A DNA stretch of 64,000 nt from Streptomyces fradiae (GCF_041270065.1 NZ_CP065958.1:2108001-2172000), one strand, 5' to 3'. Shown: positions 7,703 through 18,043, numbered from the stretch's first letter. Notes: generated by a model not told the origin, from the sequence alone. Numbers and translations are program-made.

Positions 7703-9211
7703 GTGACTGCTCTCACTCTCAGCACTGCCGGAGCGGCGACGCTGCGCGCCGACGCGGTCGTCGTCGGCGTCGCGAAGTCCGGTAAGACGCTGGTCGTCGC
7801 CCCGGGCGCCGAGGCCGTCGACCAGGCCTTCGACGGTGGCCTGGCCGGCGTCCTGGAGACCCTGGGCGCCTCGGGCGCCGAGGGTGAGGCGACCAAGCTG
7901 CCCTCCCCCGCCGGCCTGAAGGCCCCCGTCGTGCTCGCCGTCGGCCTGGGTGCCGCGCCCGAGGACGGCGAGGCCTATGGCACCGAGGCGCTGCGCCGGG
8001 CCGCGGGCACCGCCGCCCGCGCGCTGACCGGCTCGAAGAAGGCCGCCTTCGCGCTGCCCGTCGCCGACGCCGACGCCGCCGCCGCCATCGCCGAGGGCGC
8101 GCTGCTCGGCGCGTACGCCTACACCGCGTACCAGGAGAACGGCAACGGCGGCAAGAAGCCGCTGGCCGAGGTCGCCCTGCTCGGCGCCAAGCCCCGCGAC
8201 AAGGCCCACAAGGCCGCCGCGGAGCGCGCCATCGCCGTCGCGGAGGAGATGAACCGCGCCCGCGACCTCATCAACCAGCCGCCGAACGACCTGACGCCGG
8301 CCGCGTTCGCCGCCGCCGCGCAGGCCGCCGGCAAGGAGCACGGCCTCAAGGTGCAGGTGCTCGACGAGAAGGCGCTCGCCAAGGGCGGCTTCGGCGGCAT
8401 CCTGGGCGTCGGCAACGGCTCGGTGAACCCGCCGCGGCTGGTCCGGGTCGCCTACACCCACCCGAAGGCGGAGAAGACCCTCGCCCTGGTCGGCAAGGGC
8501 ATCACCTACGACTCGGGCGGCATCTCCCTGAAGCCGGCCGGCCACAACGAGACGATGAAGTGCGACATGAGCGGCGCGGCCGCCGTCTTCGCCACCGTCG
8601 TCGCCGCGGCCCGCCTCGGCCTCGCCGTCAACGTCACCGGCTGGCTCGCCCTGGCCGAGAACATGCCGTCCGGCTCCGCCACCCGCCCGGGCGACGTGCT
8701 GCGCATGTACAGCGGCAAGACCGTCGAGGTCCTGAACACGGACGCCGAGGGCCGTCTGGTCCTGGCCGACGCGCTGACCAAGGCCTCCGAGGAGCACCCG
8801 GACGCGATCGTCGACGTGGCCACCCTGACCGGTGCCATGGTCCTGGCGCTCGGCAACCGCACCTTCGCGATCATGGCCAACGACGACGACTACCGCTCCG
8901 CGCTGCACGAGATCGCGGACGAGGTCGGCGAGCAGTCCTGGCCGATGCCGCTGCCGGCGGACCTGCGCAAGGCGATGGACTCCCCGACCGCCGACATCTC
9001 CAACATGGGCGAGCGGATGGGCGGCGGCCTGGTGGCCGGTCTGTTCCTGAAGGAGTTCGTGGGCGAGGGCATCACCTGGGCCCACCTGGACATCGCGGGC
9101 CCCGCCTTCCACGAGGGCGCCCCCTACGGCTACACCCCGAAGGGCGGCACCGGCTCCTCGGTGCGCACCCTGGTGCGCCTCGCGGAGCGCACGGCGGACG
9201 GCGAGCTCTGA
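7703..9211 (+). CDS. pepA: Leucyl aminopeptidase (M17 family)
   Basis: A 502-residue cytosolic two-metal aminopeptidase that removes N-terminal residues from peptides. GTG 7703 gives the start VTALTLSTAGAATLRADAVV, usual for Streptomyces; the in-frame ATG at 7559 would lie upstream of the likely promoter. The M17 signature NTDAEGRLVLADAL and the metal/catalytic segments GKGITYDSGGISLKP and MKCDMSGAAAV are intact, as is the C-terminal HLDIAGPAF. Length matches the family. It is transcribed alone and ends at a strong hairpin. Confidence 0.95.
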   Translation: MTALTLSTAGAATLRADAVVVGVAKSGKTLVVAPGAEAVDQAFDGGLAGVLETLGASGAEGEATKLPSPAGLKAPVVLAVGLGAAPEDGEAYGTEALRRAAGTAARALTGSKKAAFALPVADADAAAAIAEGALLGAYAYTAYQENGNGGKKPLAEVALLGAKPRDKAHKAAAERAIAVAEEMNRARDLINQPPNDLTPAAFAAAAQAAGKEHGLKVQVLDEKALAKGGFGGILGVGNGSVNPPRLVRVAYTHPKAEKTLALVGKGITYDSGGISLKPAGHNETMKCDMSGAAAVFATVVAAARLGLAVNVTGWLALAENMPSGSATRPGDVLRMYSGKTVEVLNTDAEGRLVLADALTKASEEHPDAIVDVATLTGAMVLALGNRTFAIMANDDDYRSALHEIADEVGEQSWPMPLPADLRKAMDSPTADISNMGERMGGGLVAGLFLKEFVGEGITWAHLDIAGPAFHEGAPYGYTPKGGTGSSVRTLVRLAERTADGEL

Positions 9212-9226
9212 TCACCGAGTGATCCG

Positions 9227-9265
9227 GCGAACGGCCCCCAGGTCACCGACCTGGGGGCCGTTCGC
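9227..9265 (+). terminator. Intrinsic terminator of pepA
   Basis: A perfect 18-bp arm plus a wobble at the base closes on a three-base loop (left arm 9227-9244, right arm 9248-9265; core GGCCCCCAGGTC/GACCTGGGGGCC). No U tract follows, as is usual in Streptomyces. Confidence 0.85.
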
Positions 9266-9492
9266 TCGCGACGAAATCCGTAGCTTCGTACGTGGCTGTC
9301 ACCCCGCCGTACGGACCATCCACCGTCTCAGAGCGCGGCCCCGCGTCCCGCCGTCCGGCAACAAGTGCGAAGATGGGTTCTCGGCAGGACAGGGCCCCCA
9401 CCACAGGGCCGACAAATATGCGGCCGGACCACCGGAGCCGCCGCCCCGTCACCGCAGACGGGCGACGAGCGCACATGCATGGAGGACGTGAC

Positions 9493-10881
9493 GTGGCGAA
9501 CGACGCCAGCACCGTTTTCGACCTAGTGATCCTCGGCGGCGGTAGCGGCGGTTACGCCGCCGCGCTCCGTGGAGCGCAGCTGGGCCTGGACGTCGCACTG
9601 ATCGAGAAGAACAAGCTCGGCGGCACCTGCCTGCACAACGGCTGCATCCCGACGAAGGCCCTGCTCCACGCCGGCGAGGTCGCCGACCAGGCGCGCGAGG
9701 CGGAGCAGTTCGGTGTCAAGGCCTCCTTCGAGGGCATCGACATCAAGGCCGTGCACAAGTACAAGGACGATGTGATCTCGGGCCTCTACAAGGGTCTGCA
9801 GGGTCTCGTCGCCTCCCGCAAGGTGACCTACATCGAGGGCACCGGCCACCTGTCCTCCCCGACCTCCGTCGACGTCGACGGGCGCCGGGTCGAGGGCCGT
9901 CACGTCCTGCTCGCCACCGGCTCCGTCCCGAAGTCCCTGCCGGGTCTGGAGATCGACGGCAACCGGATCATCTCCTCGGACCACGCGCTGACCCTGGACC
10001 GGGTCCCGGAGTCCGCGATCATCCTCGGCGGCGGCGTCATCGGCGTCGAGTTCGCCTCGGCGTGGAAGTCCTTCGGCACCGACGTCACGGTGATCGAGGG
10101 CCTGAAGCACCTCGTCCCGGTCGAGGACGAGAACAGCTCCAAGCTGCTCGAGCGCGCCTTCCGCAAGCGCGGCATCAAGTTCAACCTGGGCACCTTCTTC
10201 CAGTCGGCCGAGTACACCGAGACCGGTGTGAAGGTCACCCTGGCGGACGGCAAGACCTTCGAGGCCGAGGTGCTGCTCGTCGCCATCGGCCGCGGCCCGG
10301 TCTCGGCCGGTCTCGGTTACGAGGAGCAGGGCGTCGCGATGGACCGCGGCTATGTCCTGGTCGACGAGTACATGCGCACCAACGTGCCGACGATCTCGGC
10401 CGTGGGCGACCTGGTCCCGACGCTCCAGCTCGCGCACGTCGGCTTCGCCGAGGGCATCCTGGTCGCGGAGCGCCTCGCGGGTCTGAAGCCGGTCCCGGTC
10501 GACTACGACGGCGTGCCGCGGGTGACGTACTGCCACCCGGAGGTCGCCTCCGTCGGCATCACCGAGGCCAAGGCCAAGGAGATCTACGGTGCGGACAAGG
10601 TCGTCGCCCTGAAGTACAACCTCGCGGGCAACGGCAAGAGCAAGATCCTCAAGACCGCGGGCGAGATCAAGCTCGTCCAGGTCAAGGACGGTGCCGTGGT
10701 CGGCGTCCACATGGTCGGTGACCGCATGGGCGAGCAGGTCGGCGAGGCGCAGCTGATCTACAACTGGGAGGCGCTGCCGGCCGAGGTCGCGCAGCTCATC
10801 CACGCCCACCCGACGCAGAACGAGGCACTCGGCGAGGCCCACCTGGCCCTGGCCGGCAAGCCTCTGCACTCCCACGACTGA
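9493..10881 (+). CDS. lpd: Dihydrolipoyl dehydrogenase (E3)
   Basis: A 462-residue flavoprotein that reoxidises dihydrolipoyl groups of the 2-oxoacid dehydrogenase complexes with NAD+. GTG 9493 follows GGAGGACGTGAC (SD) and gives [20 protein letters not shown], the FAD-binding start. The redox disulfide motif is [16 protein letters not shown], the NAD fold is [12 protein letters not shown], and the dimer-interface catalytic pair is in HAHPTQNE near the C-terminus. It is followed after 62 bases by the E2 gene, so they probably form one operon. The 281-base upstream region holds the pepA terminator; I see no certain promoter there. Confidence 0.96.
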   Translation: MANDASTVFDLVILGGGSGGYAAALRGAQLGLDVALIEKNKLGGTCLHNGCIPTKALLHAGEVADQAREAEQFGVKASFEGIDIKAVHKYKDDVISGLYKGLQGLVASRKVTYIEGTGHLSSPTSVDVDGRRVEGRHVLLATGSVPKSLPGLEIDGNRIISSDHALTLDRVPESAIILGGGVIGVEFASAWKSFGTDVTVIEGLKHLVPVEDENSSKLLERAFRKRGIKFNLGTFFQSAEYTETGVKVTLADGKTFEAEVLLVAIGRGPVSAGLGYEEQGVAMDRGYVLVDEYMRTNVPTISAVGDLVPTLQLAHVGFAEGILVAERLAGLKPVPVDYDGVPRVTYCHPEVASVGITEAKAKEIYGADKVVALKYNLAGNGKSKILKTAGEIKLVQVKDGAVVGVHMVGDRMGEQVGEAQLIYNWEALPAEVAQLIHAHPTQNEALGEAHLALAGKPLHSHD

Positions 10882-10943
10882 CGCTCACGTCATCACAGGG
10901 CGCGACGACCACTTTCCGCAATTCGTTAGGAGCAACTGAAACC

Positions 10944-12698
10944 ATGTCGGTTTCCGTAACCCTGCCGGCGCTCGGCGAGAGCGTCACCGAGGGCACCGTC
11001 ACCCGCTGGCTCAAGGCCGAGGGTGAGCGTGTCGAGGCCGACGAGCCGCTGCTCGAGGTCTCGACCGACAAGGTCGACACCGAGATCCCCGCCCCCGCCT
11101 CGGGCATCCTGGCCTCCATCAAGGTCGCCGAGGACGAGACGGTCGAGGTCGGCGCCGAGCTGGCCATCATCGACGACGGCTCCGGCGCCCCCGCGGCTGC
11201 CCCGGCCCCCGCCGCCGAGGCCGCTCCGGCTCCGGCCGCCGCTCCGGCCCCCGTGGCCGAGGCTCCCGCCGCCCCGGCGCCCGCCGCCGAGGCTCCGGCC
11301 GCCGCCCCCGCCGGTGGCGCCCAGGGCACCGACGTCGTGCTGCCCGCGCTCGGCGAGTCCGTCACCGAGGGCACCGTGACCCGCTGGCTGAAGTCGGTCG
11401 GCGAGACCGTCGAGGCCGACGAGCCGCTGCTCGAGGTCTCCACGGACAAGGTCGACACCGAGATCCCCGCCCCCGCCTCCGGCGTTCTCCTGGAGATCGT
11501 CGTCGGCGAGGACGAGACCGCCGAGGTCGGCGCCAAGCTGGCCGTCATCGGCGCCGCAGGTGCCGCTCCGGCCGCCCCGGCCCCTGCCGCCCCGGCCCCT
11601 GCCGCCGCTCCGGCTCCGGCTGCTCCCGCCGCCCCGGCTCCGGCCCCCGCGCCGGTGGCCCCGGCCGCGCCGGTCGCCGCTCCGGCTCCGGTCGCCCCGG
11701 CCGCCCCCGTGGCCGCCCCGGCCCCGGTCGCGCCTGCCGCTCCGGCCGTCGCCCCGGCCGCCGCGGAGGACGAGGGCGCCTACGTGACGCCGCTGGTCCG
11801 CAAGCTCGCCTCCGAGCACGGCGTGGCCCTGTCGAGCGTCAAGGGCTCCGGCGTCGGCGGCCGTATCCGCAAGCAGGACGTCCTCGCGGCCGCCGAGGCC
11901 AAGAAGGCCGCCCCGGCCCCCGCCGCCGCTGCCGCTCCGGCCGCCGCCGCGAAGGCCCCGGCCCTCGAGGTCTCCCCGCTGCGCGGCCAGACCGTCAAGA
12001 TGACCCGCATGCGCAAGGTCATCGGCGACAACATGATGAAGGCGCTGCACGGCCAGGCCCAGCTGTCCTCGGTCGTCGAGGTCGACATCACCAAGCTGAT
12101 GAAGCTGCGCGGCCTCGCCAAGGACGCGTTCGCGGCCCGCGAGGGCGTCAAGCTCTCCCCGATGCCGTTCTTCGTCAAGGCGGCGGCCCAGGCGCTGAAG
12201 GCCCACCCGGTCATCAACGCCCGGATCAACGAGGACGAGGGCACGATCACCTACTTCGACACCGAGAACATCGGTATCGCGGTGGACTCCGAGAAGGGCC
12301 TGATGACCCCGGTCATCAAGGGTGCGGGCGACCTGAACATCGCCGGCATCTCGAAGGCCACGGCCGAGCTGGCCGGCAAGGTCCGCGGCAACAAGATCAC
12401 CCCGGACGAGCTGGCGGGCGCGACCTTCACGATCTCCAACACGGGTTCGCGCGGCGCGCTCTTCGACACCATCATCGTTCCGCCGAACCAGGTCGCCATC
12501 CTGGGCATCGGCGCCACGGTGAAGCGTCCGGCCGTGATCGAGACCGCCGAGGGCACCGTCATCGGCGTGCGCGACATGACGTACCTGACGCTCTCCTACG
12601 ACCACCGTCTGGTGGACGGCGCCGACGCCGCCCGCTACCTGGTGGCCGTGAAGGCGATCCTGGAGGCCGGCGAGTTCGAGGTCGACCTCGGCCTGTAA
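10944..12698 (+). CDS. sucB: Dihydrolipoamide acyltransferase (E2) with two lipoyl domains
   Basis: A 584-residue E2 core enzyme that carries acyl groups on lipoyl-lysines and passes them to CoA. Two lipoyl domains sit at about 1-78 and 129-204, with lipoylated lysines K43 and K169 in [10 protein letters not shown]. They are joined by long Ala/Pro linkers, followed by a peripheral-subunit-binding domain (about 271-312) and a catalytic domain ending in [12 protein letters not shown], where His554 and Asp558 form the active site. SD TTAGGAGC lies before the ATG. Actinobacterial E2 proteins of this type may serve both pyruvate and 2-oxoglutarate dehydrogenase, which fits aceE nearby. The name sucB is conventional; AceF-like function is equally possible. 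Confidence 0.93.
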   Translation: MSVSVTLPALGESVTEGTVTRWLKAEGERVEADEPLLEVSTDKVDTEIPAPASGILASIKVAEDETVEVGAELAIIDDGSGAPAAAPAPAAEAAPAPAAAPAPVAEAPAAPAPAAEAPAAAPAGGAQGTDVVLPALGESVTEGTVTRWLKSVGETVEADEPLLEVSTDKVDTEIPAPASGVLLEIVVGEDETAEVGAKLAVIGAAGAAPAAPAPAAPAPAAAPAPAAPAAPAPAPAPVAPAAPVAAPAPVAPAAPVAAPAPVAPAAPAVAPAAAEDEGAYVTPLVRKLASEHGVALSSVKGSGVGGRIRKQDVLAAAEAKKAAPAPAAAAAPAAAAKAPALEVSPLRGQTVKMTRMRKVIGDNMMKALHGQAQLSSVVEVDITKLMKLRGLAKDAFAAREGVKLSPMPFFVKAAAQALKAHPVINARINEDEGTITYFDTENIGIAVDSEKGLMTPVIKGAGDLNIAGISKATAELAGKVRGNKITPDELAGATFTISNTGSRGALFDTIIVPPNQVAILGIGATVKRPAVIETAEGTVIGVRDMTYLTLSYDHRLVDGADAARYLVAVKAILEAGEFEVDLGL

Positions 12699-12720
12699 GG
12701 CAACGTAACGAGCCTCACCA

Positions 12721-12762
12721 GCGGTGTCCCCGTCCGGATGTGTGTCCGGGCGGGGACACCGC
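12721..12762 (+). terminator. Terminator after sucB
   Basis: Arms 12721-12738 and 12745-12762 (GCGGTGTCCCCG.../...CGGGGACACCGC) form an 18-bp stem with one G-T wobble and a six-base TGTGTG loop. It separates lpd-sucB from the GntR gene. Confidence 0.8.
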
Positions 12763-12803
12763 CGTATTGTCTAAGGGTCAAGAACTCCCGGAGGAGCCGC
12801 TCA

Positions 12804-13427
12804 ATGACCGTCCCCGTCGTCCACTCGCTGCGCGAGCAGATCCGCGAGCACATCGTGGAGGGCATCGTCAGCGGACGCTGGAAGCCGGGCGAGCGCATCG
12901 TGGAGCGGCGGATCGCGACGGAGCTGGAGGTCTCGCAGACCCCGGTCCGGGAGGCGCTGCGCGAGCTGGAGTCGCTGCGGCTGATCGAGTCGGCGCCGAA
13001 CAAGGGCGTCCGGGTGCGCAATCTGACCGCCGCGGACCTGGAGGAGAGCTACCCGGTGCGGGCCGGTCTGGAGCAGATCGCGGCGGAGCTGGCGGCCGGC
13101 CGGCTCGCCACCGACTGCTCGGCCCTGGAGCCCCACGTGACGGCACTGTACGAGGCGGACGCGGCCTCGGACGGCACGGCGCAGGTGCGGCACACGGTGG
13201 CCTTCCACCGGGAGCTGGTGCGGGCGGCCGGGAACAGCGTGCTGCTGCACACCTGGGAGGGCCTGGGCATCGAGGTGTTCACGGCCCTGTCGATCCGCTG
13301 GCTGGGCACGGTGCAGAAGTCGTACGCGGAGGAGCACCAGGAGCTGGTGGAGGCCTTCCGCCGGGCGGATCCGAACATCGGGGCCCTGGTGAAGGCGCAT
13401 GTGCTGGGGTGCGCGCCGAGGGCGTGA
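12804..13427 (+). CDS. GntR-family (FCD) transcriptional regulator
   Basis: A 207-residue DNA-binding regulator. ATG 12804 has the SD GGAGGAGC; the upstream in-frame GTG at 12738 lies inside the preceding terminator and is rejected. Residues 5-75 form the GntR winged helix (HSLREQIREHIVEGIVSGRW, QTPVREALRELESLRLI, NKGVRVRNLT). The rest is an all-helical FCD ligand-binding domain with AFHRELVRAAGNSVLL. Its place between the E2 and E1 genes of pyruvate dehydrogenase suggests control by a related metabolite, as for PdhR-type regulators elsewhere. That role is inferred only from position. Confidence 0.9.
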   Translation: MTVPVVHSLREQIREHIVEGIVSGRWKPGERIVERRIATELEVSQTPVREALRELESLRLIESAPNKGVRVRNLTAADLEESYPVRAGLEQIAAELAAGRLATDCSALEPHVTALYEADAASDGTAQVRHTVAFHRELVRAAGNSVLLHTWEGLGIEVFTALSIRWLGTVQKSYAEEHQELVEAFRRADPNIGALVKAHVLGCAPRA

Positions 13428-13447
13428 ATCCGGCCAGGGACTGACGA

Positions 13448-13475
13448 GAGCGGGCTCGCTGCGGCGGGCCCGCTC
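13448..13475 (+). terminator. Terminator of the GntR gene
   Basis: GAGCGGGCTCGC and GGCGGGCCCGCTC pair around a short loop, and the right arm is followed by TTTC. Confidence 0.7.
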
Positions 13476-13545
13476 TTTCGTGCCCGCTCGGCCCGCTCAT
13501 TCGTGCGTACGAGGCCTCATCCCGTCACCCCACCTGCGAAAACAA

Positions 13546-13580
13546 GGCACCGGGTGCCCATTTCTGCGGCACCCTGTGCC
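13546..13580. promoter_or_regulatory. Two 13-bp palindromic operator-like sites upstream of aceE
   Basis: GGCACCGGGTGCC (13546-13558) and GGCACCCTGTGCC (13568-13580) are two copies of the palindrome GGCAC-N3-GTGCC. Their starts are exactly 22 bp apart, two helical turns, so bound proteins would sit on one face of the DNA. They lie 39 bp and more upstream of the proposed aceE -35. The regulator is unknown; the GntR protein encoded just upstream is a candidate. Confidence 0.6.
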
Positions 13581-13618
13581 GACTTTGGTGCTCCGGGCAT
13601 CTTTTTCGCCCCGAAGCT

Positions 13619-13648
13619 TTGATCGATCATCGATCGCCGACATACAGT
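13619..13648 (+). promoter_or_regulatory. Candidate aceE promoter
   Basis: TTGATC (13619-13624) and TACAGT (13643-13648) are 18 bases apart, and the spacer contains the near-palindrome GATCATCGATCG. This would give a leader of about 80 bases before the aceE ATG. Confidence 0.55.
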
Positions 13649-13736
13649 CTTCCGGGGCCGTACCCCGGCCCTTCGCCCTGTCCTGCCAGACAAGGCCCCT
13701 TTATCTCCACCCCCATCTGTCCGGAAGGCGGCGATC

Positions 13737-16457
13737 ATGACCGATCCCGTAGGCAAGATTCCGAGCGAGCTCGACCAGCTCCCGGACCGTGACACCGAGG
13801 AGACCGCCGAGTGGGCGGCCTCCCTGGACGCCGTCACCAAGGCCGCCGGCCCCCACCGGGCCGCCTACCTGATGCGCCGCACCCTCCAGCACGCCGACAC
13901 GGCGGGCCTCGCCCTGCCGAAGCTGCTGGAGACGGACTACCTCAACACCATCCCCACCTCCGCCGAGCCGGTCATCAGCGACTTCGGCGGAGACGAGGAG
14001 CTGGAGCGGAAGATCACCGCGTGGAACCGCTGGAACGCGGCCGCGATGGTCACCCGCGGCTCCAAGCACGGCGTCGGCGGCCACATCGCGACCTTCGCGT
14101 CCGCGGCCTGGCTGTACGAGACCGGCTTCAACCACTTCTTCAAGGGCAAGGAGTCCGGCGAGGCCGCCGGCTCCGGCGACCAGCTCTACATCCAGGGCCA
14201 CGCCTCCCCCGGCATCTACGCCCGCGCCTTCCTCGACGGGCGGCTTACCGAGGCGCACCTCGACAACTTCCGGCAGGAGTCCGGCGGCAACGGCCTGCCC
14301 TCCTACCCGCACCCGCGGCGCCTCCCCTGGCTGTGGGAGTTCCCCACCGTCTCCATGGGTCTCGGCCCGCTCTCCGCGATCTACCAGGCGCGCTTCAACC
14401 GCTACCTGACCAACCGCGGCATCAAGGACGTCTCCTCCTCGCACGTCTGGGCCTTCCTGGGCGACGGCGAGATGGACGAGCCCGAGTCGACGGCGGCCCT
14501 CGCACTGGCGGCCCGCGAGGGCCTGGACAACCTGACCTTCGTCATCAACTGCAACCTGCAGCGCCTCGACGGCCCGGTCCGCGCCAACTTCAAGATCGTG
14601 CAGGAGCTGGAGGCCCAGTTCCGCGGCGCCGGCTGGAACGTCGTGAAGTCGCTGTGGGGCAACGCCTGGGACGAGCTGTTCGCGCTCGACACCACCGGCG
14701 CCCTGGTCCGCCGCCTCCGCGAGGTCCCGGACGCGCAGGTCCAGACGTACCAGACCCGCGACGCCGCGTACATCCGCCAGGACTTCTTCGGCAAGGACCC
14801 GGCGCTCGTCGCGATGGCGCAGCTGCTGTCCGACGACAAGATCCTCGAGTGCTTCCACCTCTCCCGCGGTGGCCACGAGCCGCGCAAGGTGTACGCCGCG
14901 TACAAGGCCGCCCTGGAGTTCAAGGGCGCGCCGACGGTGATCCTGGCGCAGACCGTGAAGGGCTTCACCCTGGGCGAGGGCTTCGCGTCGAAGAACGCGA
15001 ACCACCAGATGAAGAAGCTGTCCACGGACGAGTTCAAGAACATGCGGGACCTGCTCGACCTGCCGATCTCGGACGCGCAGTTCGTCGACGGCGTGGTGCC
15101 GTACGGCCACCCGGGCGCCGACTCCCCCGAGGTCCGCTACCTCCAGGAGCGCCGCGCGGCCCTCGGCGGCCCGGCCCCGGCCCGCCGGGTGCACCCGCTG
15201 GCCCCGCTGCCGGCCCCGGCCGACAAGGCCTTCGCCGCCTTCGACAAGGGCTCCGGCACGCAGTCCGTCGCCACCACGATGGCCTTCGTGCGCCTGGTCA
15301 AGGACCTGGTCCGCGACAAGGAGACCGGCAAGCGCTGGGTCCCGATCGTCCCGGACGAGGCCCGTACCTTCGGCATGGAGTCGCTGTTCCCCTCGCTCGG
15401 CATCTACTCGCCGAAGGGCCAGACGTACGAGCCGGTCGACCGCGACCAGCTGATGTACTACAAGGAGGCCGTCAACGGCCAGATCCTGAACGAGGGCATC
15501 ACCGAGGCCGGCTCGATGGCCGACTTCATCGCCGCGTCCACCGCGTACGCGACGCACGGCGAGGCGATGATCCCGTTCTACATCTTCTACTCGATGTTCG
15601 GCTGGCAGCGGACCGCCGACCAGATGTGGCAGCTCGGCGACCAGCTCGGCCGCGGCTTCCTCGTCGGCGCGACCGCGGGCCGTACGACGCTGACCGGTGA
15701 GGGCCTGCAGCACGCCGACGGCCACTCCCCCGTCATCGCGGCCACCAACCCGGCGGCGCTGAGCTACGACCCGGCGTTCGCGTACGAGGTCGCGGCCATC
15801 GTCAAGGAGGGCCTGCGCCGGATGTACGGCGAGGCGGCCGAGGGCGAGGACCAGAACGTCTTCTACTACCTCACCGTCTACAACGAGCCGATGCCGCAGC
15901 CGGCCAAGCCGGGCCACGCGGGCGTCGACGAGGGCATCGTCAAGGGCCTCTACCGCTTCAACACGGCCGAGTCGGCCGGCCTGGAGCTGCCCGCGAACGC
16001 CGCCCGCATCCAGCTGCTCGCCTCCGGCACGGCGATCCACTGGGCCCTGGAGGCGCAGAAGCTGCTCGCCGCCGAGTGGGGCGTGGCCGCCGACGTGTGG
16101 TCCGCGACCTCCTGGACCGAGCTGCGCCGCGACGCGCTTGAGGCCGACGCGGCCCTGCTGCGCGGCGAGGAGCGCGTGCCGTACGTCCGCCAGGTCCTGG
16201 AGGGCGTGGACTCCCCGGTCCTCGCGGTCTCCGACTACATGCGCCAGGTCCCGGACCAGATCGCGCAGTGGATCGAGCAGGACTACACCTCGCTCGGCGC
16301 CGACGGCTTCGGCCTCTCGGACACCCGCGCGGCGGCCCGCCGCCACTTCGGCATCGACGCCGAGTCCATCGTCGTCGCCGCCCTCGCCCAGCTCGCCCGC
16401 CGCGGCGAGGTCCAGGCGACCGCGGTCAAGGAGGCCCGGGAGCGCTACGGCCTGTAA
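13737..16457 (+). CDS. aceE: Pyruvate dehydrogenase E1 component, homodimeric type
   Basis: A 906-residue thiamine-diphosphate enzyme that decarboxylates pyruvate and acylates the E2 lipoyl group. ATG 13737 follows GGAAGGCGG. The TPP-binding motif is [10 protein letters not shown] (from residue 242) ending at NCNLQ. Other family blocks are [27 protein letters not shown] and [13 protein letters not shown]. The length is typical of the single-chain E1 used by actinobacteria and enterics. It sits just downstream of lpd-sucB-gntR but has its own promoter and operator-like sites and ends at a strong bidirectional hairpin. Confidence 0.97.
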   Translation: MTDPVGKIPSELDQLPDRDTEETAEWAASLDAVTKAAGPHRAAYLMRRTLQHADTAGLALPKLLETDYLNTIPTSAEPVISDFGGDEELERKITAWNRWNAAAMVTRGSKHGVGGHIATFASAAWLYETGFNHFFKGKESGEAAGSGDQLYIQGHASPGIYARAFLDGRLTEAHLDNFRQESGGNGLPSYPHPRRLPWLWEFPTVSMGLGPLSAIYQARFNRYLTNRGIKDVSSSHVWAFLGDGEMDEPESTAALALAAREGLDNLTFVINCNLQRLDGPVRANFKIVQELEAQFRGAGWNVVKSLWGNAWDELFALDTTGALVRRLREVPDAQVQTYQTRDAAYIRQDFFGKDPALVAMAQLLSDDKILECFHLSRGGHEPRKVYAAYKAALEFKGAPTVILAQTVKGFTLGEGFASKNANHQMKKLSTDEFKNMRDLLDLPISDAQFVDGVVPYGHPGADSPEVRYLQERRAALGGPAPARRVHPLAPLPAPADKAFAAFDKGSGTQSVATTMAFVRLVKDLVRDKETGKRWVPIVPDEARTFGMESLFPSLGIYSPKGQTYEPVDRDQLMYYKEAVNGQILNEGITEAGSMADFIAASTAYATHGEAMIPFYIFYSMFGWQRTADQMWQLGDQLGRGFLVGATAGRTTLTGEGLQHADGHSPVIAATNPAALSYDPAFAYEVAAIVKEGLRRMYGEAAEGEDQNVFYYLTVYNEPMPQPAKPGHAGVDEGIVKGLYRFNTAESAGLELPANAARIQLLASGTAIHWALEAQKLLAAEWGVAADVWSATSWTELRRDALEADAALLRGEERVPYVRQVLEGVDSPVLAVSDYMRQVPDQIAQWIEQDYTSLGADGFGLSDTRAAARRHFGIDAESIVVAALAQLARRGEVQATAVKEARERYGL

Positions 16458-16488
16458 GGCCGGTCGCCACGCCTGGGCAGTGAGTGCC

Positions 16489-16542
16489 TGAGGGGCCGCC
16501 CTCGTTCGTACGCCGACACGTACGAACGAGGGCGGCCCCTCA
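16489..16542. terminator. Bidirectional terminator between aceE and the MFS gene
   Basis: A perfect 24-bp stem (left arm 16489-16512, right arm 16519-16542) with a six-base CCGACA loop. The TGA stop of the convergent MFS gene is the outermost part of the right arm, so the hairpin serves both genes. Confidence 0.9.
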
Positions 16543-17970
16543 CTTTGCTGTGGGGGTACGGGGCCGGGCCAGCATCGCCCGGGCCGCCGGGGCCGTCAGG
16601 GCGAGGAGGGCGGCGGACGTGGCCAGGGCCTGGTGGGGGCTTGTGGTGGTCAGGTAGATGCCGCCGATGACGGCGACGCCGAGGGTGCCGCCGAGTTGTT
16701 GGACGGCGTTGAGGAGGCCGGCGGCGGAGCCGGCCTCCTGGTCGGAGACGGGGCGCAGGGCGAGGGTGAAGAAGGGGGCGGTGAAGAGGCCGACGCCGAG
16801 GCCGGCGAGGGCGAGGGCGAAGGGGAGGCCGAGGGGGTAGTGCCCGGTGGGGGCGGCGCGGTAGGCGAGTGCGGCGGCGGCCAGGCCGGCCGCGAGGGCG
16901 ACCAGCCCGGCGCACAGGACGCGGGCGCCGCCGTGGCGCGGGACGAACCGGCTGCCGGCGGCCCAGGAGCCGACGGCCAGGCCCGCGGACCAGGGCAGCA
17001 GGGTGAGGCCGGCGGCGAGCGGGCCGCGGTCCAGGCCGAGTTCCAGCTGGAGCACCACGGTGATCATGACGCCGTTCATGACGGCGAAGAACAGCGTGGA
17101 GGTGGCGAGCGCGGCCGGGAACGCGCGCCCGCGCAGCAGCGACGGCTCGACCAGTGGCGTACGGCCCGCGGCGGCCGCCCGACGCTGGTGGACGACGAAC
17201 CCGGCGAGCACGAGCGCGCCGAGCCCGGCGGCGGCCCACGCGGCGCCGCCCGGAGCCCCGGTCCCGGCGGCGAGCGGGCACACGAGCAGCGCGGTGCCGG
17301 CCATCGCGAGGACCGTGCCGACCGGGTCAAGGCGTGGCCGTACGGGCGCGCGGTCCTCGCGCAGGTGCCGGGCGAGCAGCAGGACGGCGGCGGCGAGCGG
17401 CAGGTTGACCAGGAAGACCGCGCGCCAGGAGGTGCCGAGCAGGTCGGCGTGGGTGAGGATCCCGCCGAGCACCGGCCCGAGGACCGCGGAAAGGCCCATC
17501 ACCGGGCCGATCGCGCCCAGCGCCCTGGGCAGTTCGTCACCGTCGAACATCGCCCGGATCAGCCCGAAGGTCTGCGGGATGATCAGCGCCGCCGCCAGGC
17601 CCTGCGCCGCGCGCAGCCCGATGAGCACGCCGCCGCCCGGCGCGAGCGCGCAGGCCAGCGAGGTGAGCGCGAAGGCCGCGACCCCGATCCGGAAGACCCG
17701 GCGGCGGCCCGCGATGTCGCCGAGGCGGGCGGCTGTGAGCAGGCCGAGCGCGAAGGTGAGGGTGTACGCGGCGGAGTACCAGGGGATCGCGGCGGCCGGG
17801 CCGCCCAGGTCGGCGTGGATGACGGGTCCGGCGACCTGCACGACGGTCGCGTCGAGGAGGTTCATGGCCTCGGCGACGAGCAGCGCGATCAGGGCGGTCC
17901 AGCGGGCGGGATACGGGACGGCGGCGGGCGCGGAAGCGGGTGTGGAAGCGGTCAGGGCTGGCTGTGTCAT
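16540..17970 (-). CDS. MFS transporter, DHA2/EmrB-QacA type
   Basis: A 476-residue drug:H+ antiporter-like protein. ATG 17970 (MTQPALTAS) is chosen; the longer start at 18039 would cover the divergent promoter. About 14 hydrophobic segments are visible, beginning ARWTALIALLVAEAMNLLDA. The conserved loop reads LLTAARLGDIAGRRRVF, an A-type MFS motif, and LDATVVQVAGPVI is the usual DHA2 first-helix motif. It is divergent from an AsnC-type regulator, which probably controls it. Substrate unknown; export of a toxic compound or metabolite is the family norm. Confidence 0.9.
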   Translation of the reverse strand: MTQPALTASTPASAPAAVPYPARWTALIALLVAEAMNLLDATVVQVAGPVIHADLGGPAAAIPWYSAAYTLTFALGLLTAARLGDIAGRRRVFRIGVAAFALTSLACALAPGGGVLIGLRAAQGLAAALIIPQTFGLIRAMFDGDELPRALGAIGPVMGLSAVLGPVLGGILTHADLLGTSWRAVFLVNLPLAAAVLLLARHLREDRAPVRPRLDPVGTVLAMAGTALLVCPLAAGTGAPGGAAWAAAGLGALVLAGFVVHQRRAAAAGRTPLVEPSLLRGRAFPAALATSTLFFAVMNGVMITVVLQLELGLDRGPLAAGLTLLPWSAGLAVGSWAAGSRFVPRHGGARVLCAGLVALAAGLAAAALAYRAAPTGHYPLGLPFALALAGLGVGLFTAPFFTLALRPVSDQEAGSAAGLLNAVQQLGGTLGVAVIGGIYLTTTSPHQALATSAALLALTAPAARAMLARPRTPTAK

Positions 17971-18001
17971 GGGCACCACCGTGCGGCCCGGCCTGCACGC
18001 A

Positions 18002-18043
18002 CTTCCATGTCTGGTGATGGGATCGGTGATTTCTTCCATCTCT
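18002..18043. promoter_or_regulatory. Direct-repeat operator candidate between the MFS and AsnC genes
   Basis: CTTCCATGTCT (18002-18012) and CTTCCATCTCT (18033-18043) are direct repeats 31 bp apart. Between them GGTGAT occurs twice, at 18013 and 18025. Spaced repeats suit multimeric Lrp/AsnC binding. Confidence 0.4.

Noticed and set aside
13701..16346. 881-residue antisense ORF opposite aceE
   Set aside because: Shadow frame with low-complexity composition; aceE motifs are complete on the plus strand.
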